Positions 24,900-36,708 of a DNA stretch of 64,000 bases are shown here, in pieces (the first letter of the stretch is position 1; the number at the start of each line of letters is the position of its first letter). A program made the translations under genes and the position numbers. The DNA comes from Patagioenas fasciata (Eukaryota > Chordata > Aves > Columbiformes > Columbidae), in contig NC_092520.1 of NCBI RefSeq assembly GCF_037038585.1, forward strand, positions 55,332,501 through 55,396,500, read 5' to 3'. Under the pieces are notes generated by a model that was not told the DNA's origin, made no database searches, and saw only the letters and a list, made by a program, of their open reading frames with translations.

Positions 24900-26235
24900 C
24901 ATTTGGCTAATGGTTCCTAAGGGCATGGCTCCCTGGGGAGCATCAGAGCAGGACCTGGCATCCAGGACCCATCCCACCCCACAGCCAGGAGCAGGGCAAC
25001 CAGGGGGACACCAGGACAGCCCCAACCTTGGGTATTGGGCACCTCCCTGGGGAAAGGGACAGGCTGAGGTCAGGCTGGGTCATTGGCCCATGGGTGGGGG
25101 TCTGGGTCAAGATCAGCAGGGACAGGACATCACAGCAGCATCTGTGCCTCTGCTGTGGATCCAAAGTCTCAGGTTCAAAGCAGCAGCCAAGGGAGGGCGT
25201 GAGCCCTGGCCATGGCCTTCTGTCTCAACAAGGGGTGTCCTTAAAACTCTCACAGCTCTGGGGCCCGAGGTGCTGGGCATGAGGCACCATGGCTGTGGGG
25301 GTTGCCTGAGCAATGTCTGATCGGTCCCAGGCTGGGTCAGTAGCCCCATGGGGCTAGTTCTGGGATCTGTACAGCTCCCTGGCTCAGGGGGGTGGTGGAC
25401 CTGTCCCTAGCAGATGTCATTATAGAGTCCAGGGCAGGTGGGGAGGTGAGGGTGTCAGGCCATTCCCAGGAACACAGAAGGAAATTGAAGTTGCTCCTGA
25501 GAGGCTTCATGGCTATGCAGAGGGGTTCAGGTGCCACTGAAGCATTCAGGACCTGGGGTTGAGATGAGCGTTGCAGAGGCTTGAGGCTGTGTTAGGAGTG
25601 GGTGCCATGGGGAGCCCCAGGGCAGGCCCACAGTTCTCAGCCTGGGAGTGGTGAAGCTGGGCCCCATGATGCTCAGAGCAGGGCTCAGGGTGGTCTGAGC
25701 TGGCTGTGGGATAATGGTGGGTCCCCATGGTGAGATGGGGTAGGACAGGGCTTTGCAGGGCAGGGGCTCACTGTCCAGGGCTCATCAAACAGCCCCAGCT
25801 AGGGAGCAGCCTGGGGAGCAGCAGTCCATAGTGACAGTGACCAGAGTCAGACACAGCCCAGTGATCCCCAGGCAGGTCCATGGTGATAAGGCAGGTCCAA
25901 GGTCAAGCTGGGAAGTCAAGCTGCAGGTCAGGGACAGGGTCCAACTCCAGATCAGCAGCTCATGGCCTGGTGGAGGCTGGGCTGCCAAGCAGTGGGTGCT
26001 GTAGCTCCAGCAAGGGCAAAGCTTTGGAGCCCCAGCTTAAAAGCAGATCCCACACGGTAGGGAGAGACACTGGCTGTGACTTCCCTGCAGCACCAGGCTG
26101 GCTGGGAGCCTTTCCCCATATCTCCAACAGGAAGAGGTCATCCTTGGCTGCATGGTTTGTAAGCTGCCCCCAAGTCCCAGCGGCCAAATCTTCAAGAGGG
26201 GCAGATGCACTCAGGGCCACTATGTGGGTTTTCTG
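24900..26235. other. GC-rich, CpG-poor island of unknown origin
   Basis: About 1.3 kb of strongly GC-rich sequence sits abruptly between AT-rich flanks. CpG is rare, unlike a promoter island. Phrases such as CAGGCTGGGTCA followed by CCCATGGG recur (around 25071 and 25329), hinting at decayed internal duplication. Overlapping open frames on both strands (up to 136 codons) are explained by composition; none looks like a known protein. It may be an old minisatellite or an unrecognised repeat. Confidence 0.5.
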
Positions 26236-29200
26236 GAGGTTGAGCTCACTTTGATTGCAGATTAATGCTTTTTTTCAGCATTGTAATGTTTTTCTTCAGT
26301 GTTTATCTGTAGCAGTTACATCACAATATTTCTGTTACTACCTCTTTCCCTGCCTCCTTCCTTCTTCATCTGTGTTGCGATAATTTCCCATTGTGCCTAC
26401 CATCTTTCAAAGCACTGAACTCTTGTGTCCACAGCACCCTGATGCTTGTTCGTGTCTAATACTACTGCTCCTGCAATGCTATCAGTGTGCTGTAGCACAG
26501 GTTAATTCTAATAGTGGCTGGGTTTGATTAGAAAAAACATGATGCCTTCATTGAGCCCATCACTTCATCAATGTCTGTTCAGAAGTTCTCAGCATAGTGC
26601 AGTGACCTTGAATTTCATCCTAGTTTTCAGCACTGATCAAACATATGACTTGTCCTACTATTTCAACTTCACTGCATTTTAGTATTTTGTAGTTTTATGT
26701 AGGTGCAACCATTTTGGCTTGCTGCCACCTACAGCAAGTCTAGGCAGAGTGTGCCAACAATAACAGTACGCTTAACGATAGCAAATGTCTTTAATCCAAA
26801 CATGTTTGCTAGTGTCCAGTGCCAACAGCATAAACTAAGGAGTCTAATGCTAGATCATCCAAAAGTAGCATTTTCAAATCCATCTCTTATGTCCAGTTAA
26901 GGAACAGAATAAAAAACAAAAACAAACAAGGTTAATCCTCTGTATTTTTATTCTCCCACCAAATGCTGATTTGAACCAGTTGTTCAAAATCCCACCCATT
27001 CTTAGGCACATATTCAAAAATTGCTCATGTAAATAATGTACATGAGTAAGTAGTTTGGCCATTAAACAACTAACATGAAATGATAAAAAATGTAATGAGG
27101 CATAACTTTTATCTATATAGATAGTAAATACGTACTCATGGCAATATACATATTCATGTGTATTCTTAAACACATGCATACCTACCTTTTGTGAAGTTAG
27201 TGCAACTCCTGAACTGGGTTATCTGCTGTATCTATATATTCTCAAAGCAGTTCTCCTAGTGATAAGTCGGTGAAGTTTCTGTTCTACAGCAAAATAACAA
27301 CTGTACCATTAATTACAAGAATTTGCTATAGTATGTAACACTGATATTCTACTCATATTGTGACCACAGTGCTCAAAAAAAGCAACAAATCTGAATGGTC
27401 ATAAGACTCTGAAATTACCTTCTCTAATTGTGTATGTCACTCAGCACTTTGTGAATAACAAGGTGAGCAGCAAACATCTCAAACCACAACTGTTTCGTGC
27501 TATTATATATAACATGATGTTGTCCTTTTGCTATAGCAAACTGTGAAATGGTCTTTTCTGTCAACTTTCCCGTTTCCAGTGATTTCATTGCTCCTTGAAA
27601 TTCCTCCCTAGGAGGAATTCAGGCTTTGCCTGCTCCCCTGTTTACCCAGAGTTTCTAGGGTGCACGCACCTGAAAGGGACAGCAGGATTTGGCACTCAAC
27701 TAGAACACACCCTTCCTACTTTCAACACCACCTTGTACTTCACTGCCAGTTCTCAGGAACTCGTTTTGTGTTATTGGCCCAGCCATATTGCCATGCAACT
27801 TAGCCCTTGCCTGTGTTGAGTAGTGATGTCTCCAGGCTTTTTGATATCTTCACCACTTTACACAATGATTTAATTCTTCAGCTTCTGCAGAAGTCTTAAG
27901 TCACTTATTCAGTCTCTGTAACTTCTAGTTCTACTGCTTGTCCAAATTCTCCATGGTTGTTTAGGCCTCTCGTAACTTCCTCCACAGCCTTCAGGATCAA
28001 TTTGCATTGTTCATCCGTTCTGCAGAGGGATATCTTTGTCATTACTAGTTAATTATCTGGCACATTGTCTCCATGTTACCTTATCTACTTCCTTTGCAGA
28101 TCTCATTTTTCTTATCCAGAGAATATTTGAATTGATTTGAACTTAGTTATTTTTCTAATTTTACCATAGCTGTGTATGTCTTCATGAGGAAAACATATAT
28201 TGTCATCAGTCAGATCTGTAGCAGCCAACATACCAGCCTTGGGAACTCCTTCAGCTCATAGGTTACGGCAGTTAACATATGCTGAAGTAGAAATCACAAA
28301 CTGAAGGCTCCATCTTACCCATGTATACATTCTTGCCCTGCTGCAAAGGTGTCGGCTGTGTTTAAAAACTGTCATTGGACTGATTTAAAAAGAGAATATC
28401 AGTAGTAATTGATACATTACATGTTACCGACAGTGTTCAATTAAATAGAGCCAGCGATATGTTACGTGATCAGCTAGTGTATTTGTGGAGTTTTGGGGAA
28501 ATGGTTTAACAAAGGCCTGCAGCAGTTTTCCCCTTTCCAACTTCGTATTTAAACCTTCCTTAAGCTCCCAGATGCTTTCCAACTTTTGTCTGTTCAGTAA
28601 CAGAGAAAACAAGTTTTGATGTAATGGAAAACGCCATTAACAGGTTAACTTTCAACTTTGCCTTCAACTTCTTAAATGACTGATTAACTTACTTTCTGAC
28701 AGTTTATAGAAGAAATGAGTGTTGTAAACAGGACCTCTTACTTCTTTCTTATCACCTAAGTATCTGTTTAATTTATTCATCACTCACACACTAACAGCCT
28801 AGAAACAATGCAGGGTGAAGTGCTTGCAACCATGAATTCCACAAAGTCATGCACTAGACTAGGCTCAGCAAAAAGGCCAAAGAACCACTAAGTCTTCCTT
28901 GAGCCCTGCAAGTGTAGTCTACAGTTCAAGTGGTGCCTACAGGCACTTTCCACTAAAGTGTCTTTCATTGTCCCACAAGCCAGTGACACTCATGAGTGAA
29001 TGTGTATTGGATGGGACCTTTGTATAGAACCATCTAAGAATGAAAAGCGGAAATGACTTCCAAGTTTGTAGTTCAGTTTATCTAGAAACAGAAATGTGAA
29101 GCCCCTTCCTAGCATGATACCAGTTTGAAAGATAAAAGAAAAAAAGAGGGAAAAGAGAAAAAAAAAAAGATAAAAAGGAGAAAAAAAGATAAATGGTCTT

Positions 29201-29552
29201 ACTGAGGAGGCACCACTGCCTTTGGTCCATGTCACTAGGAAGCAACCTGTCCTGAGCCTGGGTAGCTCCTCATAGCAAAGGGCAGAGCAAGGAAGGATGG
29301 AGCAGTGTTTGTATCCAGTCACCTTTGCTTTCCCAGCCAAAATAGCGGCTTCTCCATTTTGTTCTGGATCAGAGAGGAGAATACCCAGGGCAAGTCAGGA
29401 ACAGGGCCTGAAATTAGCATCAGAAGTAAAACATGTATTTGAGCTTCTCTGAGCACTCAGCCAACATCACTGTCACCGGGCTGGTTTAAAAAAAAAAAAA
29501 AGATACGCAATGAATCTCTTGTCAGTCTCCTCTGTGAACTAGCACAGCCTTT
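26236..29552. other. Non-coding stretch
   Basis: AT-rich, with an A/G-rich low-complexity segment at about 29128-29195. Nothing coding or repeat-derived was recognised. Confidence 0.5.
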
Positions 29553-29708
29553 GACAACAAACAAAAAACCCACAACAAAAACAAACAACACTTTCCACCT
29601 CATAGGAAAACCAAATCTTAAAAACCAAAAACCTAACACTAAATCACTCAACCAACAAAAAAACAACCAAACAAACAAAACCAGCAATGACAACAAAAAC
29701 AAACAACC
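29553..29708 (+). repeat. A/C-rich low-complexity tract next to an LTR
   Basis: Runs of AAAC, CAACAAA and CAACC units fill this stretch. Similar A/C-rich sequence (CAACCAAAACCCACAAC) resumes immediately right of the LTR at 30370, so the LTR appears to have inserted into one A/C-rich tract. The minus-strand open frame here is Phe/Leu/Val-rich low complexity and is not a gene. Confidence 0.8.
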
Positions 29709-29764
29709 TATCGAGGGTTAAGATTGCGGGGTGACAATCAAACCCTGGCAGATGTATTGTCAAT

Positions 29765-29815
29765 CTCCTCTCCCCCCACTTCCCCCTTTTGCCCCTCCCT
29801 CTCCCCACTTCCCAC
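29765..29815 (-). other. Potential G-quadruplex in the LTR end segment
   Basis: The minus strand has successive G runs of three to six (GTGGGG, GAGGG, AGGGG, AAAAGGGGG, GTGGGGGG) separated by short loops, meeting the usual G-quadruplex pattern. Confidence 0.5.
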
Positions 29816-30130
29816 TCAGGACAGGCGATCGGGAGGGAAAGAAGGACAGAGAGAAGAGAGTTGGAAAAATTAAAGATGTTTTACTAATGCTGCTAATAAG
29901 AATAGAGAAAATAATACAAAATATACAAAACCAATCTTGAAAGTCCCAGCAACTGCAGAGCCGGCACCCAAAGTCCTGGATTAGACTCTGCAGCCAACCG
30001 GAGCTTAATTCAGTCTCTCACTAGGCCTCAGTTCGCAGGGACGGCCAGCAAGGTCCTCTCCTAATGTCGGCCACAAGCAGAAGGGAAAAGGGAAAAAGGA
30101 AAAGGGCCGAGATCCTCATGATCTCCCACT

Positions 30131-30137
30131 TTTATAT
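30131..30137 (-). promoter_or_regulatory. TATA box of the minus-strand LTR
   Basis: TATAAAA on the minus strand lies about 235 bp into the LTR, at the position expected for the U3 promoter. Confidence 0.6.
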
Positions 30138-30374
30138 GAAGTATTCACGTGAATGGAATGTTATACACAGTTGGTCAGTTTCTTGGTCACCAGTTTCTCG
30201 TTGTCCCTCTTGCGAGATGTGAATCTGTCCTTATCAATGTTAGCATTCCATTGCTATGTTTACCAAAACATGTATCTGGTTTTCCAGGAAAATGCAGCTA
30301 ATATGAAGGCTTTAGCTGGCAGGCAAAATTCACTAAAAGAGAAACTTGTTTTTTAACAAAACCAGGACACAACC

Positions 30375-32067
30375 AAAACCCACAACATTTTGTATGGTAG
30401 AAGTTGAACAAAAACCAATATAAGCTCCCAGGAATCTACTTCAAAGATCAACCCATTTCTGTATACTTCTCTGTACCATTTCAAATTTACTGAAAAGATA
30501 TGTGAAGGATTACATGAAGGTTGACCCTTGCCATATGAAAAATATGTTACTGCATTATTTGTCAGCAAGGAAAAATATCTCCCTGTGTAATATGGTCCTC
30601 ATCATTAGAACAATCTGCTATATTATAATGTTGCTCTGTAGCAAAACCACTTTCCATGTCTCTCAAGCTGGCTATGTTAATAAAAAGCTTTATATTTATC
30701 CTTGATGTGTGGGATGTGAGCCTACTAATTACTCTGAAAATGAATTCCTTCTTGTAGTGTAATTCTTTGACCTGTATAATCATACTTTTGGGTCCTATTT
30801 CTTATCACTGAGGTGATGGTACAACAGGACAGTCTCAGTAAAACTCCTCTTAGTCGTTACAAAGGTTATCAATGGCGCTTTAGTATCCTTCATTACTTGT
30901 CCTTGAGATTTGGAAATCTATAGAAAAATTCAGAAGCCAAAGTTCAGTATGGTGTTTACCACAGCTGTAAAAAGGAGAAACAACAGTAGAAGCATTCAAA
31001 AGGAAAAAAATAGACTACTTTCGTTGTGAAAAGAGATCTCCAGAGTGAACTCATGTCACCAAATTGCGTATGGTAACACCAAAGAGAGGAGACGCTTGCT
31101 CATTCTTCAGAGGGGAGGCCAAAAGGACTGGAGCATGAGGATGGCATGAATAAAGCCAGAAGTTGTCATACTGAAAGACTGGAGGCCACACATATTTGCA
31201 AAATCTTGTGTAAGTTTCACACTTTTATTGAGAATTTACTGAGGAACTGGAAGCAGAATAGTTGTTTCAGTGTAGTGCTGCACCCGAGCTTATCTGATCT
31301 GCTGGGTGTCAGTGCCTTCTTCTGAGGATGGCATTGTATTAAATCAGTGGTATTCTCTGAGGATTTCTCATGGCGTGAGGTTGCAGGAGCTCAGTCAGTG
31401 GTGGGACAGATGTTTCCATGCTATGTTCATCGTGCAGGGCAGACATATCATAATTTTCTACGCTGACCAGAGAACTCTCGATGGAGGATACATAAGGTTT
31501 ATTCTGCTGACTGCTGCAGGGAGCACTTGCTCTTTCTGTTGTTGCTCTAGATTTGCAGTTCTACGAACACATCCACAGAGACTGCCTTCAAGACACTACT
31601 GTTTTATGGTGGCTAGCGATGGCTGAATTAATTTCACAGTGTTTTCAAAATTTATTCTTCAAGTGTTGTGTGATCCTTCTAAAATGTTATGGTAATCTGT
31701 TAAATAGCACTGTACAGTTTGGACTCTGAACTTCTTTTGCTAGATGCAATGGTTGTAAGTTTCCAATTAACTGAAAATTAAGCATTAACTGGAATACCTT
31801 AATTGAAAAAATATGAAAAAAATTAATTAATTTTTACAATTAGAAATTAGTAAGTACTTGTAATTAGCTTCCATAAAGTTGTACCTTGTCTTGCTTTCTA
31901 AACATTTGTAATGCCTGAGGCCTTTCTCGATTCACTCAAGCATGACAATTTCTTTCAGCCATATTAACTTTCTGTAGCAAGTGTTACTGAACTTGTTCAA
32001 GGATAATTTGCTTATGTTATGCCTTTTTGCTTACTCACATGACTAAAGTACTTTTCTCTCCACGCAG
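30375..32067. other. Flank upstream of CLDN10 exon 1a
   Basis: AT-rich sequence without recognisable repeats or coding frames. It should contain the isoform-a promoter and perhaps a non-coding leader exon, but no CpG island or clear TATA box marks either. Confidence 0.4.
32040..32067 (+). other. CLDN10: Candidate branch point and splice acceptor just upstream of the CLDN10 exon 1a ATG
   Basis: TGACTAA at 32040-32046 resembles a vertebrate branch site. A pyrimidine-rich run (CTTTTCTCTCCACGCAG) follows and ends in AG at 32066-32067, about 21 nt after the putative branch adenosine. If used, the exon would begin at 32068 with 33 nt of 5' UTR before the ATG, implying a non-coding leader exon further upstream. 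The other possibility is that transcription starts close to here and the match is chance. No convincing TATA box is visible in the preceding 150 bp. Confidence 0.4.
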
Positions 32068-32100
32068 TGGCATTACTAAGTCCCTGGGCTACAGAGAAAC

Positions 32101-32314
32101 ATGCTAGGAATACAGATTATAGCTTTCATATTTTGTTTCTGCGGGCTGGGAGCTGCTATTGCTGCTACTGCATCAAATGAGTGGAAAGTCACTAGTCGAG
32201 CATCATCTGTTATCACCGCAACCTGGGTTTTCCAGGGGCTTTGGATGAACTGTGCCGGCAACGCGCTGGGTGCTTTTCACTGCAGACCTCACCTAACTAT
32301 CTTCAAAGTAGAAG
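32101..32314 (+). CDS. CLDN10: Claudin-10 isoform a, first coding exon (exon 1a), partial gene
   Basis: Claudin-10 is a four-pass tight-junction protein that forms paracellular ion pores; isoform a is the anion-selective form (family knowledge). The exon encodes 71 full codons plus one base. Residues 5-25 are a hydrophobic first membrane segment. The first extracellular loop carries the claudin signature: W28, GLW at 46-48, C51 and C61. Arginines fall at 33 and 62, the loop-1 basic positions I recall being linked to anion selectivity of claudin-10a. The run SSVITATWV and the segment GLWMNCAGNALG are what identify isoform a rather than 10b. The ATG at 32101 has A at -3 and sits where family members start. 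The reading frame stays open through the donor and stops at 32320-32322 inside the intron. The remaining three transmembrane segments lie in later exons outside the window. I see no frameshift or stop; it looks functional. Confidence 0.95.
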
Positions 32315-32320
32315 GTAAGT
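32315..32320 (+). other. CLDN10: Splice donor of CLDN10 exon 1a
   Basis: The sequence GAAG followed by GTAAGT is a full-consensus U1 donor. It leaves the coding frame after the first base of a glycine codon, which is the phase expected at the claudin-10 exon 1/exon 2 junction, where the next residues begin YIQACRG in the family. Confidence 0.92.
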
Positions 32321-32322
32321 AA

Positions 32323-35273
32323 GCGTAATTTAAGTGGAACGTATGAAGAACTATATGTATTGCAAGATGTGAGCCTGAGGAGAAAAAGATTATTCGGGCT
32401 TGTGTAAGAAATTATGATTAAAGCACTGAGATGAAATATAAGTAAAAGATATTCTGGGCAAAATATCAGAAACAACTTTGTAGGAACGATATGTATTCCA
32501 AGAGAGACAGTAAGCTCTACTCCATGGTTGGTAATATGAGATAAGCATACTAGACAAAGTTCCAGTAAATATTCTATCAGTAACAAACCACTGTTAGCAG
32601 GGAGATCGACTACACTGTTTTCCAGCTCTAATTTCTGTGCAAAAAGAAGTGTTCTGCTTGCTGGATGGGGAGAGGAGGAAAGATAGCAAGGTCTGTGACA
32701 GCTATCAATCCTTTTTTTAGTATCTAAGAAACTTAGATAGCAAAGAACCATGTCCGTGAATATTAGGCAAATATTCATATGCTGGGAGTTAAGTGTGTGT
32801 TTATATAGTTGCTGCATCAGAAGATAATATTTTAAGCTTAAAAATCAAAGCTGTGCTGTTTCATAATGTCCATTTTGATGGAAAGCATTGGATTTGGGAG
32901 CTGTCTGACAGAGTGTAAAAACGAACGAGCTCTTCTTCCCTTAAATCAGAGATAGGGACTAAGTAAAAGTCTACTGCACAAAGTGTTTTCTGTGTTGCTC
33001 TGTGTGTAAGACAGTAAAAGAAGAGGTTTGTTTTCCATTTGTTGTTAAACCTCGAGACACTAGGTAAAGTAGTGTTTTCAGTGAAACTGTGCAAGCACTC
33101 AGGAGGGCAAGGGCAGTGGGATTGCTCTCTCCTGGATGTGGGCAGCACTTGAGCAAGATGGAGTCAGGCTACAGGAGGGATAAATGAGTTAAGACACTGA
33201 CATTTTAGGAAAACAGAAAAGAAATCCAGGGTAGACATAACATTCCAAAGCTTTTATGAGACCAGGAAAAAAGCACTACTGTAAGATGTAAACAGCCAGT
33301 GGCTGAACAAGGTGTAAAACGTACTGTTGAATCGTTGTTGCCATACTACATTAACAGGGTCATAACACACACCTCACACACATGTGGAAACATGGAAACA
33401 CAGGGATGTTACCGATTCACACCTTTCCTTGCCTCTCATGGCCCTGCCACTTCAGACTGCATGCTGGGACATACAGATCAACTCTCACACGTGCAGAAGA
33501 TTTGGAGATACAACTCATCATCATTTTTTACACATTGTATCATGTCCTGCTCCAAACAATCACAAATTGCACGCAAGGGATGTGAATGGATAAGAATAGT
33601 TTTATTTCTTTTAAAGAATGCTGTTCATCAAAAATTACTTAAAAGGCATAGAAACTCACACGCACTTTAAAAACGAATATTATATCTTTGTGCATCACCA
33701 TTTGTGCATTACTTCTGATGAGATTTAAAGAGAAAAAGAAAAAGAACAACACTTCTTCTCAGGCACGTATGATCAAATTTGTTTCAAACAATGTAAAGTA
33801 CTTCAGTAACTTGAAACTACCATTGTTGCTATTATTAGTAGTACAAAAGCTACTTTCAGAATAATCAGCTGTAATGCATTTGCCACTGTGTATTGTTACT
33901 ATTATTTTGATCACTGAAACCTGAATAAACAAAATACACATCATTATGTGTGCATCCTTTATGTATGTACTTAAGCATCTGAGTTAGATTTTGCTTATTT
34001 GCTGTGCAGAGAAACATAGACAAGAAATTCACCACACGTTAAAGTAGCACGCTCTTGCTAAAGTAAGCAAGTAGCAAGCTGCTGCCCTGACATTTAGGAA
34101 GTCTAATTTTAACCTGTCAGTGCATGCACCAGCAGAGGATAATGTTACACATAGCATAAACACTCCTGGGAAAGAGTGAGGTATTTTGTTTGAAAAACCT
34201 GCTAATCATAAACTCCTGGTAATCCAAGGAAAACAGGAGTTCAACAGGGAAAGAGCTTTGTACTCTCACTCCATCCTGCATTGTAAAACAATAAAATGCT
34301 CAGATTGAGCACGTAATGAACTCCCGTCTCTGTCCTCAGAGCTTCAATATATCATCATTATTTGCATACTGACATTAGAGTCAGCTGGCAATATAAATTT
34401 TTCTTCTGCACATTTATGATTTTATGGAATCTATTTGCAATTTGTCCTCTAGCCAAAGATAACTGTTATACAAGCTCCTCACTCCATTCCTACCTGTCCT
34501 TTGCTCCACAGACTGTAGTTACCTCTCTTCTCATTCCTCTTATGTTTATCATTCTGAATTCTTACAATCCCAGAATTATCCAGCTCTGACAAGAACTAGC
34601 TTTGAGTTGTCTAGCATCACTTAGACACTTCATTTAAATATATTTTGCATTTGGTGATGCTACAGAGAGTTGTTTTGTTCACATAAAATACTGAAGTGTA
34701 ACTAGAAAACTGAATTGTGCCCACAACCCTTTCCTATGGCACTTCCCTAGTCTGTCAGGGCAGCTACTAGTCTTCTTCAAACAATTAGTTCAGCAGTTGT
34801 CATGCCTAACCTACAGTACTGTTTAATGTCTCCTCTGCACTCCCTGGTTTTCCATGCCAGGTATTCAGGAGGAGTGCCAGCACATAGAAGAAATGTGCTT
34901 CCTTGAACCTTCACTTGTTTGAGCCTCAGATCTTCTGCTGGCACCTCTTATTCTTGCCAGTGCCTATTTTGATGGAGCCACATGGGGCAAGCAGTGCTAT
35001 CCTGATAGTAGCCAATATGGAAAGGGCAACACCCAGGTGTTCTGGGTCACATTGGCAGACAGATTTGGAGATGCCATTTCATGAAGGCATTGCTGTAAAG
35101 CAGCTGAGGGGTGGAAGGAAGCTGAAACCAGGCAACTGCTATTGCAGCACCTGTAGCCAGATCAGCCTTGCTCAGGTGAACACCATCTGAGTTCACCAGA
35201 GTGTATAGAGCAATTTCAGCTGTGCTTCAGGGTGACACTCTCAATTTTCTCAGAGGGTTCAGCCAAGAGCAGG
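32323..35273. other. Intronic stretch without recognised features
   Basis: No repeat family, exon or long tandem array was recognised. Open frames (up to 174 codons on the minus strand, 32293-32817) overlap the CLDN10 donor region or have no family resemblance. Confidence 0.5.
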
Positions 35274-35604
35274 AATCATGGAATCACATAATGACAGAAT
35301 CACAGAATGCTTGAGCTTCGAAGGGACCTCTGGAGATGATCTAGTCCAACTCACCTGCTAAAGCAGGTTCACCAGAGCAGATCACACAGAAATGTGTCCA
35401 GGTGGGGTTTGAATGTCTCCAGAGAAGGAGACTCCACAACCTCTCTGGGCAGCCTGTTCCAGTGCTCTGATACTCTTAAAGTAGAGAAGTTTCTCCTCAT
35501 ATTCAGGTGGAACCTCCTGTGTTTCAGTTTGTGCCCATTGCCCATTGTCCTGTCATTGGGCACCACTGAAAAGAGTCTGGTCCCATACTCTTGACATTTG
35601 CCCT
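35274..35604 (-). mobile_element. CR1 LINE 3' end fragment
   Basis: The minus strand translates to the C-terminal CR1 pattern ([18 protein letters not shown], then [20 protein letters not shown]). It continues through the 3' UTR to the tail at the left end (ATTCTGTGATTCTGTCATT in sense). Frames are nearly intact over about 80 codons. Confidence 0.93.
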
Positions 35605-36222
35605 GGGAAAGGGCTGCCATGAGAGCTTCCCTCGCTCAACAGAAACTTACTGCCAGGGAAAACACTATCCATTTGTTTGCTGCCAGCTGACAACAATCCA
35701 GCCAGAAACCCGCATGGCAGTCAAAACCAGGGATTTAGTACTAAAACCCCTACTGCTCTGTACTCATCACAAGCGGGCTTATGTGGAGGGCAGGCTGAGT
35801 GAGGGCTGGGGCCAGAGAACGTGCTCCTGCTCCCCACTGCCTGCCAGATACAGCTTGAGATTCAGCAAATTCAGCTTACTAAGTAACATGAAGCAGAGAG
35901 TGTATTAAAAATCACACAACCTTATAATTCTAGGTGATTCATTCTATTCAGTACACATTTCATTAAGCTAAATGATTGATATGAAACTTAAATTAGGCTC
36001 ATCCACTGATCTGTGAGTAGTAAAAACCATCGCCATACAGCCATCTTACTTAGCAGAGAGAGTTCAAAGTAGGCTCACCCAGGCTGTCATATTTATAGAA
36101 CAAAGTGTTTGACTCATGGTCAAATCGCACACAGTGGAAAGGGTCTGCACGAGATTCCCTGCACCCACAACTCATCAGTGTATAGTGCTGTTCCGCTTCC
36201 TTGTGAGTTTCCTAAAAGGAGT
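35605..36222. other. Spacer between two CR1 copies
   Basis: Unique-looking sequence. The 105-codon plus-strand frame starting at 35591 overlaps the CR1 edge and has no recognisable similarity. Confidence 0.4.
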
Positions 36223-36708
36223 TATAGAATCATAGAATCATAGAATGTCCTGAGCTGGAAGGCACCCACAAGGATCATCGAGTCCAACTCCTGTCCCTGC
36301 ACAGGACAACCCCACAGTTCACACCATGTGTCTGAGGGCTTGTCCAGTCTCTTCTTGAACACTGTCAGGCTTGGGGCTGTGACACCTCCCTGGGGAGCCT
36401 GTTCCAGTGCTGCACCACCCTCTGGGGGAAGAACCTTTTACTCATGTCCAACCTAAACCTCCCCTCGCACATCTTTCCATTCCCTTGGCTTCTGTCATTG
36501 GTCACCAGAGAGAAGAGATCAGTGCCTGCCCCTCCTCCTCCCCTGGTGAGGAAGCTGCAGCTGCCATGAGGTCTCCCCTCTTCAGGCCGCACCAGTGCAG
36601 AGCAGAGCGGGACAATCACCTCCCTTGCCTGGCTGGCAATGCTGTGCTGGATGCACCCCAGGGCACGGGTGGCCCTCTTGGCTGCCAGGGCACAGGGCTG
36701 TAGCTCAG
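36223..36708 (-). mobile_element. CR1 LINE fragment with internal deletion
   Basis: Sense-strand order is LAAKRATRALGCIQ and [14 protein letters not shown], then directly the segment normally well downstream (GLKRGDLMAAAAS in its own frame), the GRFRLDMSKRFF and HWNRLPREV motifs, the 3' UTR and a tail of repeated ATTCTATG at 36223. Roughly 55-60 codons expected between ALVRP and GLKRG are missing, so the copy carries an internal deletion on top of 5' truncation. Same subfamily as 9275-9580. Confidence 0.92.

Larger units (their letters stand above)
29758..30369 (-). mobile_element. Endogenous retrovirus LTR, minus strand, about 612 bp
   Basis: Read on the minus strand it starts TGTCCTGGTTTTG (30369) and ends GATTGACA (29758), giving canonical TGTC and GACA termini. 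In sense order there is a TATAAAA box (plus-strand 30131-30137), a polyadenylation signal variant AGTAAA (plus-strand 29880-29885) and a G-rich end segment. The 49 bp at 29709-29757 may be the start of the internal region, or the LTR may extend to 29709: CAACC at 29704-29708 matches CAACC at 30370-30374, but the flanks are A/C-rich, so the match is weak evidence. No retroviral coding sequence is adjacent. It is a different family from the other two LTRs. Confidence 0.75.

Noticed and set aside
24910..26254. Cluster of overlapping open frames of 60-136 codons
   Set aside because: GC-rich composition gives long frames on both strands simultaneously; no motif or codon pattern supports any of them.
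29457..29702. Minus-strand hydrophobic 81-codon frame resembling a membrane protein
   Set aside because: It is a direct translation of A/C-rich low-complexity DNA (Phe, Leu, Val from TTG/TTT/GTT runs).
32293..32817. 174-codon minus-strand frame opposite the CLDN10 donor
   Set aside because: Antisense to intron start, no known motif; consistent with chance in AT-rich DNA.
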